Shown: positions 55,101 to 64,000, numbered from the stretch's first letter. The stretch: DNA of 64,000 nt from Sipunculus nudus (GCA_026874595.1 CM049310.1:32489558-32553557), one strand, 5' to 3'. The notes: generated by a model from the letters alone, not told the origin. Numbers and translations are program-made.

Positions 55101-56350
55101 CAAGTTGTATACATATGCAAAATTTAAGGCAGAAAAGTCAAACCACTACAGAGATACGAGTGATTTTAAGCCCACGGCAGACAAACAGACAGACACTGTG
55201 CAAAAATGGTTGCAGGTGGCCCCCCAGTTTTGTGTATGATAAAGAGCTATGTGAGATCTATAAACATGCAAAATTTTGGCCCATCGGTTCCCAAGATATG
55301 AGCTTGGATGTCTGCAGCGTAAAAAAAACTGCATAAAACTTATATTATCCCACGGCAGACAAACAGACGGACACTCTGTGCAAAAATGTTTGCAAAATTT
55401 CAGGATGATATATCAAACCTGTCCGGAGATGTCTGCAGCGTGAACGTGAATGTAGGTGGCGCCACCTGTCATAAAATCAAGAAAGCTATCCAGGATGTAT
55501 ACACATGCCAAATTTCAGGTGAATTAGTCAAACCACTGCAGAGATAGGAGTGATTTTAACCAAACGCAGATGAACAGATGGACATGGGCAAATATGGTTG
55601 CAGGTAACGCCTTCATTTTTTGTGTATGTTATAAAGCTATCCAAGGGCTACATTTGAACAATTTTTTTTTCCTGATTGGTCAAACGGTTCCCGAGATATG
55701 TGGGTTTATGTATGGAAACAGACGCACAAATGGATGCTGGGCAGAGAGGTAAGGTCAGAGGTCAAGGCAAATTGGTTAGGCACCAGTTCACATGTGACCC
55801 AATAATTGGTGTAAGTTTCAGAAAAATCCGTCCAGTAGTCTCAGGAGTTCTCCCGAAACTATAATGTGGCGGCAGCGGCGGCGGAACCCGGTCAAAAACA
55901 TTATAGTATCCAAAAAACTTAGTTTTGGCGGATATAATTATTTGTAATATTTCTTGCTTTTTATGGCAGACTTGTTGTTTTTTCTTCGTTTTTCATTTTC
56001 AAAATTAGTTTGTCTTACTTTTCCATTAAAAATATAGCTTCTTTTCCCTTCCCAGTTATCAATATCATTATATATTTTTTTCATTTAGATAATTAAGTTA
56101 CAAAATAAATTGCAAAAGCCAGAAAAATTGTGACTGCCATCTGTGAAATCCGCACAACATGATTTGTACGGATGGTTCCAGTCTACTTACCTCCTCCGTT
56201 TCTGTAGCACAGGTACGGGAACCTCCAAATGTTTCCCAGGCCGACCGCATACCCCAGGCAGGCGAAGAAATACTCCACCTTCCGACTCCATTTTTCTCGA
56301 TCACCGCTGGAGTACCGGCGTCGGCGCCTCGTTTTTACATCTTCTCTGTC
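40331..56350 (-). CDS. SLC6-family Na+/Cl--dependent amino-acid (glycine/proline-type) transporter, 5'-partial, 15 exons
   Basis: Plasma-membrane symporter with the 12-helix SLC6 fold. Exons on -: 56350-56191, 52538-52407, 51765-51598, 51033-50904, 50145-50013, 49093-48959, 48473-48370, 48024-47900, 47143-47031, 46608-46477, 46027-45928, 45359-45259, 44285-44118, 43300-43118, 40462-40331. Phases join into 671 codons plus TAG. Helix 1 has [20 protein letters not shown], with Gly where monoamine transporters have Asp, so a carboxylate-bearing amino acid is the likely substrate. Chloride-site pairs Q-x3-S (SQAFAS) and N-x3-S (NCLTS) and the sodium-site GLDS of helix 8 are kept. SSYNKF and WGPGLPE of the tail resemble glycine/proline transporters. 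The exact substrate is inferred. The first coding exon (start codon, N-terminus) is not identified. Confidence 0.92.
40640..41045 (-). repeat. Decayed family-D-like tandem units in SLC6 intron
   Basis: Blocks resembling the family-D core (CAAAAATCATTGTAGG, AGTCTTGTGTACAA, GATGTATGGACATGCAAAAT, TCAGGCAGATA) recur three times at roughly 130-140 bp. No element ends are preserved. Confidence 0.5.
41680..41880 (+). repeat. Family E fragment in SLC6 intron
   Basis: Shares TTGTCTATAAGGATAT, AAGAAATCTTTCAGAATGA and GTCCTGTGACCTT with the block at 59490-60480. Truncated. The remaining intron (41881-43117) shows nothing recognisable. Confidence 0.55.
43118..43300 (-). CDS. SLC6 exon 14: cytoplasmic tail
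   Basis: Acceptor CATCAATTTTAG, donor GTAAAA. Encodes [20 protein letters not shown] and [19 protein letters not shown], comparable to the DWGP motif after helix 12 in glycine transporters. Confidence 0.9.
43555..43995 (+). repeat. CT-rich low-complexity tract with TA microsatellite
   Basis: Long CTCTCT runs around 43741-43791, (TA)n at 43793-43811, then further CTCTC blocks to 43990. Polypyrimidine DNA in the intron between SLC6 exons 14 and 13. Confidence 0.8.
44118..44285 (-). CDS. SLC6 exon 13: helices 11-12
   Basis: Acceptor TTCCTATTTCAG, donor GTAAGT. Encodes the end of helix 11, a loop with [13 protein letters not shown] and helix 12 ending FFIKLRNPV. Confidence 0.93.
44449..44870 (+). 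repeat. Diverged 230-bp tandem duplication in SLC6 intron
   Basis: GTAAAATGCATTATATC at 44449 recurs as GTAAAATACATTACATC at 44679. CCACAATTTTGGTCT, GTTACCTAA and GGCTGAAATAT-like blocks follow in the same order in both units. Confidence 0.65.
45259..45359 (-). CDS. SLC6 exon 12: loop 5 and start of helix 11
   Basis: Acceptor GACTTTTCAG, donor GTAATG. Encodes [20 protein letters not shown] and helix 11. IEDIEMM is a strong family signature. Confidence 0.93.
45928..46027 (-). CDS. SLC6 exon 11: helix 10
   Basis: Acceptor GCTTTTTCAG, donor GTAAGT. Encodes [20 protein letters not shown] and the VIAIMYVYG end. The Asp of LMDWY sits at the extracellular-gate position of helix 10. Confidence 0.93.
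46477..46608 (-). CDS. SLC6 exon 10: helix 8 end and helix 9
   Basis: Acceptor TCTTGGTTTCAG, donor GTAAAC inside a GTGTGT-rich stretch. Encodes [20 protein letters not shown] and helix 9 ending IPLLGQ. Confidence 0.94.
46688..46717. repeat. TA microsatellite
   Basis: About 15 TA units in the SLC6 intron between exons 10 and 9. The rest of that intron is AT-rich with nothing recognisable. Confidence 0.9.
47031..47143 (-). CDS. SLC6 exon 9: loop 4 and helix 8
   Basis: Acceptor GTCTCCTGCAG, donor GTAAAG. Encodes [20 protein letters not shown], then [14 protein letters not shown]. Asp and Ser of GLDS match the second sodium site. Confidence 0.94.
47900..48024 (-). CDS. SLC6 exon 8: helix 7
   Basis: Acceptor CTACTTTCAG, donor GTTAGT. 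Encodes [20 protein letters not shown] and [12 protein letters not shown]. Asn and Ser of NCLTS are the remaining chloride-site residues. Confidence 0.94.
48370..48473 (-). CDS. SLC6 exon 7: helix 6 with substrate and chloride site
   Basis: Acceptor TGTACTGGCAG, donor GTAAGA. Encodes [20 protein letters not shown], then ITLSSYNKFNNKCH. The Gln and Ser of SQAFAS match chloride ligands. The unwound SLSLGAGG segment lines the substrate site and resembles glycine transporter 2. Confidence 0.93.
48959..49093 (-). CDS. SLC6 exon 6: helix 5
   Basis: Acceptor ACTTGTTTCAG, donor GTCAGT, phase 0 at both ends. Encodes [20 protein letters not shown] and [13 protein letters not shown], the classic helix 5 / loop 3 signature. 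Confidence 0.94.
49094..50012 (-). other. SLC6 intron, nothing recognisable
   Basis: Between exons 6 and 5. No repeat ends, RNA gene or additional exon seen. The introns 47144-47899, 48474-48958, 50146-50903 and 51034-51597 are likewise plain. Confidence 0.55.
50013..50145 (-). CDS. SLC6 exon 5: helix 4
   Basis: Acceptor GTCTTGTAG, donor GTCAGT. Encodes [14 protein letters not shown], helix 4 and FKGIKSMGK, equivalent to the family's WKGVKSTGK. Confidence 0.92.
50904..51033 (-). CDS. SLC6 exon 4: extracellular loop 2
   Basis: Acceptor preceded by a run of T and CCAG, donor GTGAGT, phase 2 end. A hydrophilic variable loop with N-glycosylation sequons ([12 protein letters not shown]), then PTEEFFE before helix 4. 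Confidence 0.87.
51598..51765 (-). CDS. SLC6 exon 3: helix 3 and extracellular cysteine pair
   Basis: Acceptor CTGCTACAG, donor GTGAGT, phase 1 at both ends. Encodes [20 protein letters not shown], then [16 protein letters not shown], whose two cysteines match the conserved disulfide of extracellular loop 2. Confidence 0.93.
52105..52175. repeat. TA microsatellite
   Basis: About 70 bases of TA repeat with one AAA interruption, in the SLC6 intron between exons 3 and 2. Confidence 0.9.
52407..52538 (-). CDS. SLC6 exon 2: helix 2
   Basis: Acceptor TTTCTTTTCAG, donor GTGAGT. Encodes [20 protein letters not shown], then [13 protein letters not shown] and [14 protein letters not shown] is shared with glycine transporters. 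Confidence 0.93.
53278..54455 (-). mobile_element. Family D element, copy 1 (3' end not found)
   Basis: On the - strand the 5' end reads TATCCGCCAAAAC, folds with TTTTGCAGATA and continues CTATGTTTTCGGCCGGGTTC, paralleling the 5' end of family C. The core repeats at about 275 bp: AAATGGTTG near 53302, 53579 and 53852, with GGTGGCGCCACCTG between. No hairpin plus CTAG was seen on the low-coordinate side, so it is probably truncated. Confidence 0.6.
54891..55936 (-). mobile_element. Family D Helitron/Helentron-like element, copy 2, complete ends
   Basis: On the - strand it begins TATCCGCCAAAACTAAG, which folds with GTTTTTTGGATA, and contains GGTGGCGCCACCTG core units. The inverse TTTTGGCGGATA lies near the 3' side (54949-54960), followed by a hairpin of GTAGTCG and CGACTAC (54927-54945) and CTAG at 54891-54894 followed by T. 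The order (5' repeat, tandem core, subterminal inverse, hairpin, CTAG) matches family C. Confidence 0.65.
56191..56350 (-). CDS. SLC6 exon 1 in window: N-terminal gate and helix 1
   Basis: Acceptor GCGTATTTTCAG, donor GTAAGT, phase 1 end. A basic cytoplasmic stretch (KTRRRRR) precedes [12 protein letters not shown], which carries the Arg and Trp of the intracellular gate. Then comes helix 1 with [14 protein letters not shown]. No ATG lies in frame before the acceptor, so an upstream exon is required. Confidence 0.92.
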
Positions 56351-56940
56351 CTGAAAATACGCCAAACGTCATTACACCGTTCATTTCCAACAGATGGCGC
56401 TGGTTATTGTAGTAGACAGGTTCCAGTAACTAATATTAACCGTTAATGTTCTACATGCTTCCGTAGGGCCTGTAATGTGTCCGAGTGTAGTCCATGCACA
56501 CATGTATGGTCCAAATATCCTATGTTAAAACTTGAATCACTATTATGGATGTTGTATGGCTATCTGTAAATGCATTTCTGTGGAGGATATATACAAGAAG
56601 GGAAAATGGGTGGAAAAACTAGCCTAAACAAGAATTTGTGTGCTACGTACCCTCCGATTGAGTTTTTTTTTCTGTCAATGCCTCTAAGAACGGCAGTAAA
56701 TTTTGCATTTCAAAATTAATTTAAAATACACGCACATAAATAAGATCAAATGATAAAGGACTTGGGGGGGGGGGGGGGAATAGGGTTAACAGACAGGGCC
56801 GAATATAGGCCTACAGCTTTTTTCAGTTCCAGTTAATATAAGGCTACAAATGAAGTATTCACATTTTAAGTAGCATGTGAAAGTCTAAAAATTTACGTCA
56901 TACGACGCACCTGGAGTGAATTTTCTTACTCGGGCTCTTC
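56351..56940. other. Upstream of the first visible SLC6 exon
   Basis: No upstream coding exon could be recognised. A 15-base G tract lies near 56764. SLC6 N-termini are too variable to spot by eye. Confidence 0.4.
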
Positions 56941-56942
56941 AA

Positions 56943-57236
56943 AACAAACGGACATTGTGAAATAACAGGTCTATAGTCAACGGACAGACGTGAGATAACA
57001 GGTCTCCAGTCAACGGATGCAGACATTGTGAGATAACAGGTCTATAGTCAACGGACAGACATTATGAGATAACAGGTGTATAGTCAACGGACAGTCATTG
57101 TGAGATAATATGTCTATAGTCAACGGACAGACATTGTGAGATAACAGGTCTATAGTCAACGGACAGACATTGTGAGATAACAGGTCTATAGTCAAAGGAC
57201 AGACATTGTGAGATAACAGGTCTATAGTCAAAGCAG
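56943..57236. repeat. 36-bp minisatellite, about 8 copies
   Basis: The unit contains GGACAGACATTGTGAGATAA and CAGGTCTATAGTCAAC. GTCAA anchors at 56976, 57009, 57047, 57083, 57119, 57155, 57191 and 57227: exactly 36 bp apart in the last five steps, 33 and 38 at first. Because 36 is divisible by 3, the - strand reads as a 12-residue repeat (LLSHNVCPLTID) in an open frame at 57336-57010. I treat that as a by-product. Confidence 0.9.
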
Positions 57237-57844
57237 TCAAAAAATAAACAGTTAACGTGATGTCATATTTAGTGATACATATCTGACTACACACTGAAAT
57301 ATTTGTTTTGCCGATATACTTCATGAATGTACACAAGTAGGCCTAATTGATTTTTTAGTAAGAATCTGGCAAAATGAACTCAAGTTGTAAAGTGACTGGC
57401 CGCCTGAGGTAGGCCTAACATATTCATCAAATAAAATACCTTAGCCTACATGGTCGGATTTCACAAGGTGGTTCATTTCAGTCCAGTTCTCAGTTCCCAT
57501 TCTTTTAAATGTTAGTTCAACTGTTATTGATTGTGCCGTAACAACATTCTATAACTTTAATGGAAAACTACACCATTGTTAAACTTGGAACACTAAATTG
57601 GACCATCTGGATGCTGTCGTTTTGGAATGTCCTATACGGCATCATGGTGATGAACAAATCCCCAAAAAAGTTTCAGAATTCCCAGAATGCATATTTTGAG
57701 TTTATTTTAGACTGCATGGTTTACATAAAAACAACATGCAAGACCCTCTGGTTTTATTATCTGGTATACATTATTATATTATATCGTTATATATATAGTT
57801 ATTCAGAATATGTATACACACGCATGCTTTAGTCTATCACTAAA

Positions 57845-57847
57845 AAA

Positions 57848-57899
<52 letters not shown>
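57845..57899. repeat. TA microsatellite
   Basis: About 27 TA units in the region upstream of the SLC6 gene. Confidence 0.9.
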
Positions 57900-57902
<3 letters not shown>

Positions 57903-59200
57903 TGCTGATAGCTCTTGGGCTTAACTTTATCTAATAAAAGACTCCAAAAGCTTTTGCAAGTAGCAAGCTCTTCGTTTCACCTATATATGGAACGCTACAC
58001 CTTCTGAATTGCTTATATTATTATTTTAGGAGCTTGAAATAAAACTATATTCCTAGAATAACATATTATTTACCAGAACAAAGTTTATGTACTGGGCATT
58101 TGGCTGACGCCATTGCATGCACCATAATATGTTTTTGTTTAAAGCAAAGCCGTCAAGTATAAACTTAAAGGTGACGTTAAACCGTTAAGTATAAACTAAA
58201 ACGTCACTTAAAGACAAGTAGGTCTGAGAGTCGTTTTGTAAAAGATGAATGTTAATTGTTTATGTGGACCAGTTATTGTGAACTTTTTCTAAAATGATCG
58301 GAGGTCAGTCTGGGATAGAGAAGTAGAAAGAGATGAAAGCTAACAGAGGACAGAGAACTTCTGCTCTGTCATGAAAAACACACAGAAGAGTGACGAGCAA
58401 AAAGCCATAGCGACGAAGGTAGAAATCTATAGTGCTATACTGTATACATTCAAACTTGGAATACGGCCAGAAAGTAAGGGTAAAAGCAATGTAAGAGTCA
58501 GGAGGTCAGACGACAGTAAAAAAGCATAAATTTTGCTGCAAGAAAAACATTTTCTTACATTTAATAAACTTGCAATCCAATGAGGAAAATGCGAAAAGCT
58601 TAAGTCCTATATGGGTCAAAATCTGTTCTATGAATAAATGTTCACCGAATTTCTAGGTTGAGTAAACAAACATCATTACAACATCCATGTATATACAAGA
58701 TGTATAGACCTATGTTTATATTCGTTCTTGTCACTATAGTGTCAAGGACGATTCAATGGCTTTTGACATTTGATGTAAATGTAAAGCACTGATCTTGTGA
58801 TCTTGGAGTGTCAGCTATAATCTGCTTGGACATCGTATTTAATGTTAGCGTAAACCCACATGCAGCGTCACTTATCTGGTCTGTGTGAGCCACTCATTGT
58901 GTTGTCTGTTGTGTCCCTGAAAGCACAAAGCCTCCTTTGTTGGTTGCGGTCAGTGGTCAAGCCTCGTCCGAGTATGTCAAGTATGTATGAACAGCTTTGT
59001 GCGTTCTGGGTTGTTGGAATGGCAAATCTGCATTATTTGCCATATGTAAAAGCGCAATTGTGTGTATATCTGACTTCATTATATTTTCTGTTACAACTGC
59101 CTTCAACATTATTGATATAAAGACAAGAAGACTAAAGGCCACCTTCCCAATTATTCTTGCACACATATGGACAAGGGTATGGTCAGAGATGTATCCTGAG
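57900..59200. other. Intergenic, no recognisable gene
   Basis: Short open frames on both strands have no recognisable family features. No element ends were seen. Confidence 0.45.
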
Positions 59201-59239
59201 AGAAAATGAATTTCAATGTGTAACAGCAAGTGTACGGAA

Positions 59240-59400
59240 TCAAGGGAAAAATCACAGAAAATAAAGTGACAATTTTGTGTAGAAAATAAAGTTACGTGGA
59301 AAAAAGTCACAAACTTGATCGGAAATAAAGGTACAAGATTGTGTGGGAATAAAAGTCACAGGAAATAAAGTAACAATATGATCAGGGAAAATATAGGTAC
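59240..59400 (+). repeat. Diverged short tandem repeat (AAATAAAGT units)
   Basis: GTCACAGAAAATAAAGTGAC, GAAAATAAAGTTAC, GGAAATAAAGGTAC and GGAAATAAAGTAAC recur at intervals of about 25-50 bases. Low confidence as a single array. Confidence 0.5.
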
Positions 59401-59489
59401 ACTTCCTTCAACCTTGCATATATTTAAAGGGGTATCAGTGAACTCTGTTGATGTCAAAGGAACGCTGCAATATAAAATTGTAAAATAAA

Positions 59490-60490
59490 TAGGGGCCCAT
59501 GGGTCTCCACGTCCAGCTGAATTTGTCTATAATGATATTTTTAAAGAAATCTTTCAGAATGACAGTCCTGTGCTTAACCAATCACCCTGTGACCGAAAAA
59601 TCTTAGAACTTATTATCCTTGAACTTGCAGCATTTAGATAATTGTCACAATCTTTTAAAAAGTGATCTTGACCTCTGAATAGGTAACTTCGAAATCAACA
59701 GATTTCCTCACTTTGGGCAAGTAAGCCATGTGTGAAAGATGGAAAGTTTGGGATGAAAAGTTTGATTTACAGTGCATCCATAATCTTTTTAAAGATATGG
59801 CTCTTATGACCTTCAACTATGATCTCTGGACCCTGAAAATCAAAATGAACCTGAGTGGTGGGTCATTATTAAATCAAGTTTGAAGCCAATCAGTCTATCC
59901 AAAGCAGAATTATCATCAATAAACTGATGTGTGAATTGATAGACCCTGTGACCTTGACCTTTGACTCTATGACCTCAAAATCGAACAGAATCTTCTCCTA
60001 TTGGCAGGTTAGCAAAATATATTAAAGATGGAAGGTTTGCAATGAAAAGTATGGCTTCAAATGCATATGCATTCTTTTCAAAGAAATAGGTCCTGTGACA
60101 TTGACCTTTGCAAACCGTTGGACCCCAAAATCGACACGGTTCTTACTTTAGTGGTAAGCCATATATAAGTAAAGTTTGAAACCAATCTGTTAAACTAAAC
60201 TGGAAACTAATTCGTGAACAGATGGCCCCTGTGACCTTGACCTCAGACCTTGTGACCCCAAATCCATTTATGCTCTTCCCATACTGAAAAGTCAGCTAAA
60301 TGCGCAAGATGGAAAGTTTTGGATGAAAAGCTTGTGTTAATCCAACCTGGAGTTATTATCTTGAAACAAATTTGTGTGGATGGACAGATGGACAGACAGA
60401 CAGACAGCTAGACAGACAGAAAGACAGGGTGATTACTATAGGGCATCCACTTGTGATCAATAAACACACCAGGTTTTGGGACACTAGATG
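59490..60490. mobile_element. Family E: decayed element with TGACCTTTGACC units and GACA microsatellite
   Basis: Opens GGGGCCCATGGGTCTCC. It repeats blocks of GTGACCTTGACCTTTGAC, GACCCCAAAATC and AAGATGGAAAGTTTG, and ends with a GACA-type microsatellite (60378-60425). The same AGGTCA-rich theme as family C appears in the opposite orientation. A short relative lies at 41680-41880. Element ends are uncertain. Confidence 0.55.
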
Positions 60491-60499
60491 TAATCACAG

Positions 60500-62700
60500 C
60501 TGATAAACTGACATGATTGTTGTCATTTTATAGTAAAAAAAAAAAAGGTTGACGTCATGACTTGTCTGAAACTGCTCTGACAGAAGTGGGTTTGAAAGAG
60601 ACAGGAAAGGTTTTGTAACAGCATTAGAAATGTGCACGTTGAAGCTTTCACGTTCTCTTCAGTTAGTGTTACCGTCATGCGCTGGTTTGTTAATAGAGCT
60701 TTTATCACTGCATTTCTCTTATTTATCAAACGCTATTAATAGTTATTACTGCGACCTAATCTGAGCAAGGCAAAAAAAACTCATATATTATTTTGAACAC
60801 ATACATTAAACAAATGAATACAAGATAAATATACTTAGGTTTGTCAAGTTGTAGAAGATTATGTTAGACCTGTTTGATCGTGTCACATAGTGATATTTAA
60901 ACATAAGCCTGATGGTCTAGGTACGCAGAGCTTTCTGTACAGCCATTTTGTTTCACTTATTGCCTGTCAAGCAAGATATGGTCATAAATTAAAGAGATCG
61001 TAATAGATGACAGAGCCCAAACACGAAGTGCTTGAAGGTGGATCAGTTGTAACAAAAACACCCAAGCACCCTTTACTGTGCAGACAATGTGCTTTTTTCA
61101 ATGCGACCCTGCAAGTAGCTAAATTAAAGATTATTGATGCGTTTAATAATGCTGCCACTACTTCTGAAGTATTCTGTCGTTTGCTCATACTTTATGAAAA
61201 CCTGACCAGTGGAGTACCCCTATAGCGTGTAACTAAATAGGACAAATCCCATCATCGCCCGGGCAATCACAAATGTTAAGGATAGGCTTAGATATTTTCT
61301 ATATTACAATTTACAGTAAAAGACACTTTTCAGTCATTTTACATCAAATGTTTCTAAAAAATAAATCTGTTTTAAGTAAATATTTTATTTTTCTGAGTGT
61401 AAAGTGCATTATGATTTTAAAATTACGCATATATGTGAATATTTATGTAAATTTTAAATTGTCTGAAGCAAACCAAAATTTCCGAGAAGTGCATGTTGTC
61501 GTGGATTTAATGGAATGGAATTGAAATTTGTGACCGTGATGATGAAAGTGTATTTTCTTTATCCATCACACAAGAATATATTTAAATGACCTGGTAGTAC
61601 CAAAGTATATAGATCTAATTGATGCATGCGTTTAATTCCCTTCATTTATATAATAAATTTTACCCATTGGCGGTGGGATAACATGGACACTGCATTTTCC
61701 TGGAGGGCAAAATTAAGACGCAGCACAAGGCTTTTCAAATATGCAGATACTTCAAGTAATTATGCGCATGTTTACCAATGAAAGAAATTCAAATGTCAAA
61801 TGTCAAATGATTAAGGTAAACAAAGGTCACTGCGCAGTTCTCTCTGACAACACTACAGCATACATCAGCATGATCAGATCTCAAAACGAGGCGAGGAAGG
61901 TTCTGGTTTAGATGAAGACCTGTTTATCCTGTCCAAATTCGCGGGCAAATACATAAGCAACAGCGGTATTATTCACAAGTCACTTTAGACCCATCTGACA
62001 CTGTTTGTAATACTGACATTTATTTTGTTTCATTGCAAACACTGGTCTTTAAAAATGGATCCGGGGAGGAGTTTTAGCGTTCAACGTACGTGCTGAAGTT
62101 TCTTTGCAAATTATTGTTTGAAAGAGCTGCATCCACAGGCGGTCCAATCATGCACGTAAAAACGGTTGTTTATACAATACATATACGACATGTACGAAAG
62201 TAACCAAGGAAAACACATGCACAGTAATTTTACGCTGAGCTCAACAAACTTTATGCCCTGTTTTCTGTAGCTGCTTGGAGTGATATAGGCCCTATGTATA
62301 ACTAGTGCTTGTATGTAAGAGTCTCGTGGCCCAGCATGCATGACGCGACCTGGTTACCATCCAAATGTCATTACAGCCCCCGGGCCAAGCCTGCGATCAG
62401 CTGATTCCTAGGCCAGCGTACATATACACAGACGGCGGCTGCCAAACTTTAGAGCAGTGTACAGCTGATATGGTTTCATATCCTGGGCATTCTCCGTCAG
62501 AGTTTCACAGCTGACTGCTGACTGCGTATTGCAACAAGTCTGTGTGTCTAACAAACCTATCCATGTCGAGGCATATGTCTGTTTTGTCTGAAATCCAGGC
62601 GGTCTTATAATAAAATTTTGCGTTGAGTTAATATCTTTGTTGCAAACAAGAAGCAATTAAGATAAAATGTGCCTTTTTCCCCAAATAAAGATGAAACTCC
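60500..62700. other. Intergenic, no recognisable gene
   Basis: Contains a + strand open frame at 61007-61225 (starts MTEPKHEVLEGGS) with an ATG and moderate codon variety, but no known domain and no support. Nothing else notable. Confidence 0.4.
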
Positions 62701-62734
62701 TATTTCGTTGTTGTTTTGTTTGTTTTGTTTGTCA

Positions 62735-62845
62735 GTCCTGAGATATTAGCCTGGATGTCTGCAGCTTGAACGTGAATGTAGGTGGCAAAACCCGGTCAAA
62801 AACATAGTATCCGCAAAACTTTTGGTGGATACAAATATGATCAAT
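62735..62845 (-). repeat. Family D 5'-end fragment
   Basis: On the - strand: TCCACCAAAAG, TTTTGCGGATACTATG, TTTTTGACCGGG, then core sequence. Truncated after about 100 bp. Confidence 0.65.
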
Positions 62846-62869
62846 GTCAGATCAATGGTTTGATATTAG

Positions 62870-63075
62870 GCAGTCTTGAAGTGTAACAATGGGTTTTTGA
62901 TGGAAAATTGAAGTTTTTCCTTAATATCTCGAAGGAACGAAGTCCAAATGACCTAATTTTCGGTATGGTAGGAGATTTTTGGGACATCTAACTATATGCC
63001 AAATTTTGTAGGTCCAACAGTTTCAAAAACGTGCCCTGTTAAGGGACGGACAATGGACCATGACTATGTTTTTGC
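62870..63075 (-). repeat. Family B fragment, inverted
   Basis: Reverse complement of the segment at 19322-19520 of family B (AACAGGGCAC, GATGTCCCAAAAATCTCCTA, TTCCTTCGAGATATTAAGG). Neither end of the element is present. Confidence 0.7.
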
Positions 63076-64000
63076 TTTTATAAAAAAATCGTTTCTGAAA
63101 TACAATAAATAAGGATAAAAATGCATTATTAATTTCTTTCCACATGTTATTCCAATAGATTTTTGGTCAAGGTTACAAGTCACTTGTAGAAAAAAATCTA
63201 CATTTAAAAGCTGTTGGTTGTATGTTTAGTCTGATAAATATATCCTAAAATATAGCCATCGAAGTGAGGTTGGCATGCCAATGAGTTACACCATGTCACA
63301 TGACTCAAGAAGAACCAAGAAGGCTGTAAAATACAGGAGCTGTTTCTTGTAGCGAAGTTGTTCAACTCTACATATAAGGCCTTTAGTCCCTTATCAATTA
63401 AGTGTCAAACTGTATGACAAAAATAATCACTGTTTGACAGGATAATTACCGAATTTATGGGAGATGCTTAACGACATTTAATCAGTTGTACAGTCATACT
63501 GAATCTATGGCATGCGCAATTGATTGTAAACATACATAATGGCATATAAGCTCTTGTTAAAAGCAAAGTGCTGCATGCATGGAGGGACGGGCGGTAAACC
63601 GCGCGCACGGTTATCTGATGCGGGTGCTTCAAATTTGAATTACAAAGTTAATACCCATGTGTATCCTTCGGAGCCCCTCTGTGACAGTGTGTCCTTTCTG
63701 TGCAAGATTTATATATCATATGCATATGGTGGCGGGAAAGCTGGGGGCACTGCATGACCTTATTGGTCTCTCAAATAAGAAATTCATCTGTCATCTACGG
63801 ATTAGATATGAGTAAAAGGAAGGAAGCTATTAAATCAACTTTTGCAGCTCAACAGATATTTATCCTCTGCAGAGACACGGGAAAAGAGACATGTTGCAGG
63901 CGTCTGGTCTGTGTAAGGGTAATAAACTTATGCAGGAACAACAACATATCAGCCGCCGATGTTCTTGGGTAAATTGTCGGTTAACCCAAAATGCCTCTCC
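63076..64000. other. Window end, no recognisable gene
   Basis: Two overlapping + strand open frames (63539-63757 and 63700-63972) lack recognisable domains. No repeat ends were seen. Confidence 0.4.

Noticed and set aside
56183-56365. Start of the SLC6 protein at 56365
   Set aside because: That codon is TTG and lies before a good splice acceptor (TATTTTCAG); the protein most likely starts in an upstream exon.
57010-57336. Repetitive 108-residue minus-strand protein
   Set aside because: Explained by a 36-bp minisatellite; no start context or homology. Kept only as a low-interest finding.
61007-61225. Plus-strand frame MTEPKHEVLEGGS... as a gene or first exon
   Set aside because: No domain, and it is on the wrong strand to be the missing SLC6 exon. 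It cannot be supported.

Overview
This is animal nuclear DNA. It is AT-rich, intron-rich, and full of microsatellites and non-autonomous transposable elements. Protein similarity and the repeat types (terminal-hairpin elements with tandem-repeat cores, like the 'pearl'/Helitron-related elements of bivalves) suggest a mollusc, probably a bivalve. The species cannot be fixed from the sequence alone. There are no operons, CRISPR arrays or prokaryotic features, and most of the short open frames in the window are chance frames or repeat sequence.

Two genes converge. KIFAP3 (kinesin-associated protein 3, the non-motor subunit of heterotrimeric kinesin-2) lies on the + strand from 1013 to 26871. I traced sixteen coding exons in one uninterrupted frame of 802 codons plus stop; only the short first exon, upstream of the window, is missing. 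A sodium/chloride-dependent transporter of the SLC6 family, closest to glycine/proline transporters, lies on the - strand from 56350 down to 40331. It has fifteen coding exons (671 codons plus stop), and its first coding exon was not found. The genes are not functionally linked; their 3' ends face each other across about 13 kb of repeats.

Region by region: 1-1012 is a KIFAP3 intron that begins inside a 424-bp MITE. 1013-18359 holds fifteen KIFAP3 exons. Their introns carry a 546-bp foldback element, a tRNA-like SINE relic, a complete 2061-bp hAT-like element with an 8-bp target duplication, and two introns with near-perfect U12 (minor spliceosome) signals, one AT-AC and one GT-AG. 18360-26702 is one large intron holding a Helitron-like element (family A, 180-bp tandem core) split by a second element (family B). 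26872-29350 is the likely 3'UTR. 29450-38100 is intergenic and repeat-built: a second family-B copy, then a partial B copy split by family C (289-bp tandem core), then a complete MITE. 40331-56350 is the transporter, whose first visible intron (52539-56190) contains family-D elements. 56351-64000 has no recognisable gene; it holds a 36-bp minisatellite and fragments of families B, D and E.

The best lead is the pair of U12-type introns in KIFAP3. The AT-AC intron restores an alignment that a canonical GT-AG reading breaks. The second is the set of nested Helitron/Helentron-like families sharing one terminal architecture.
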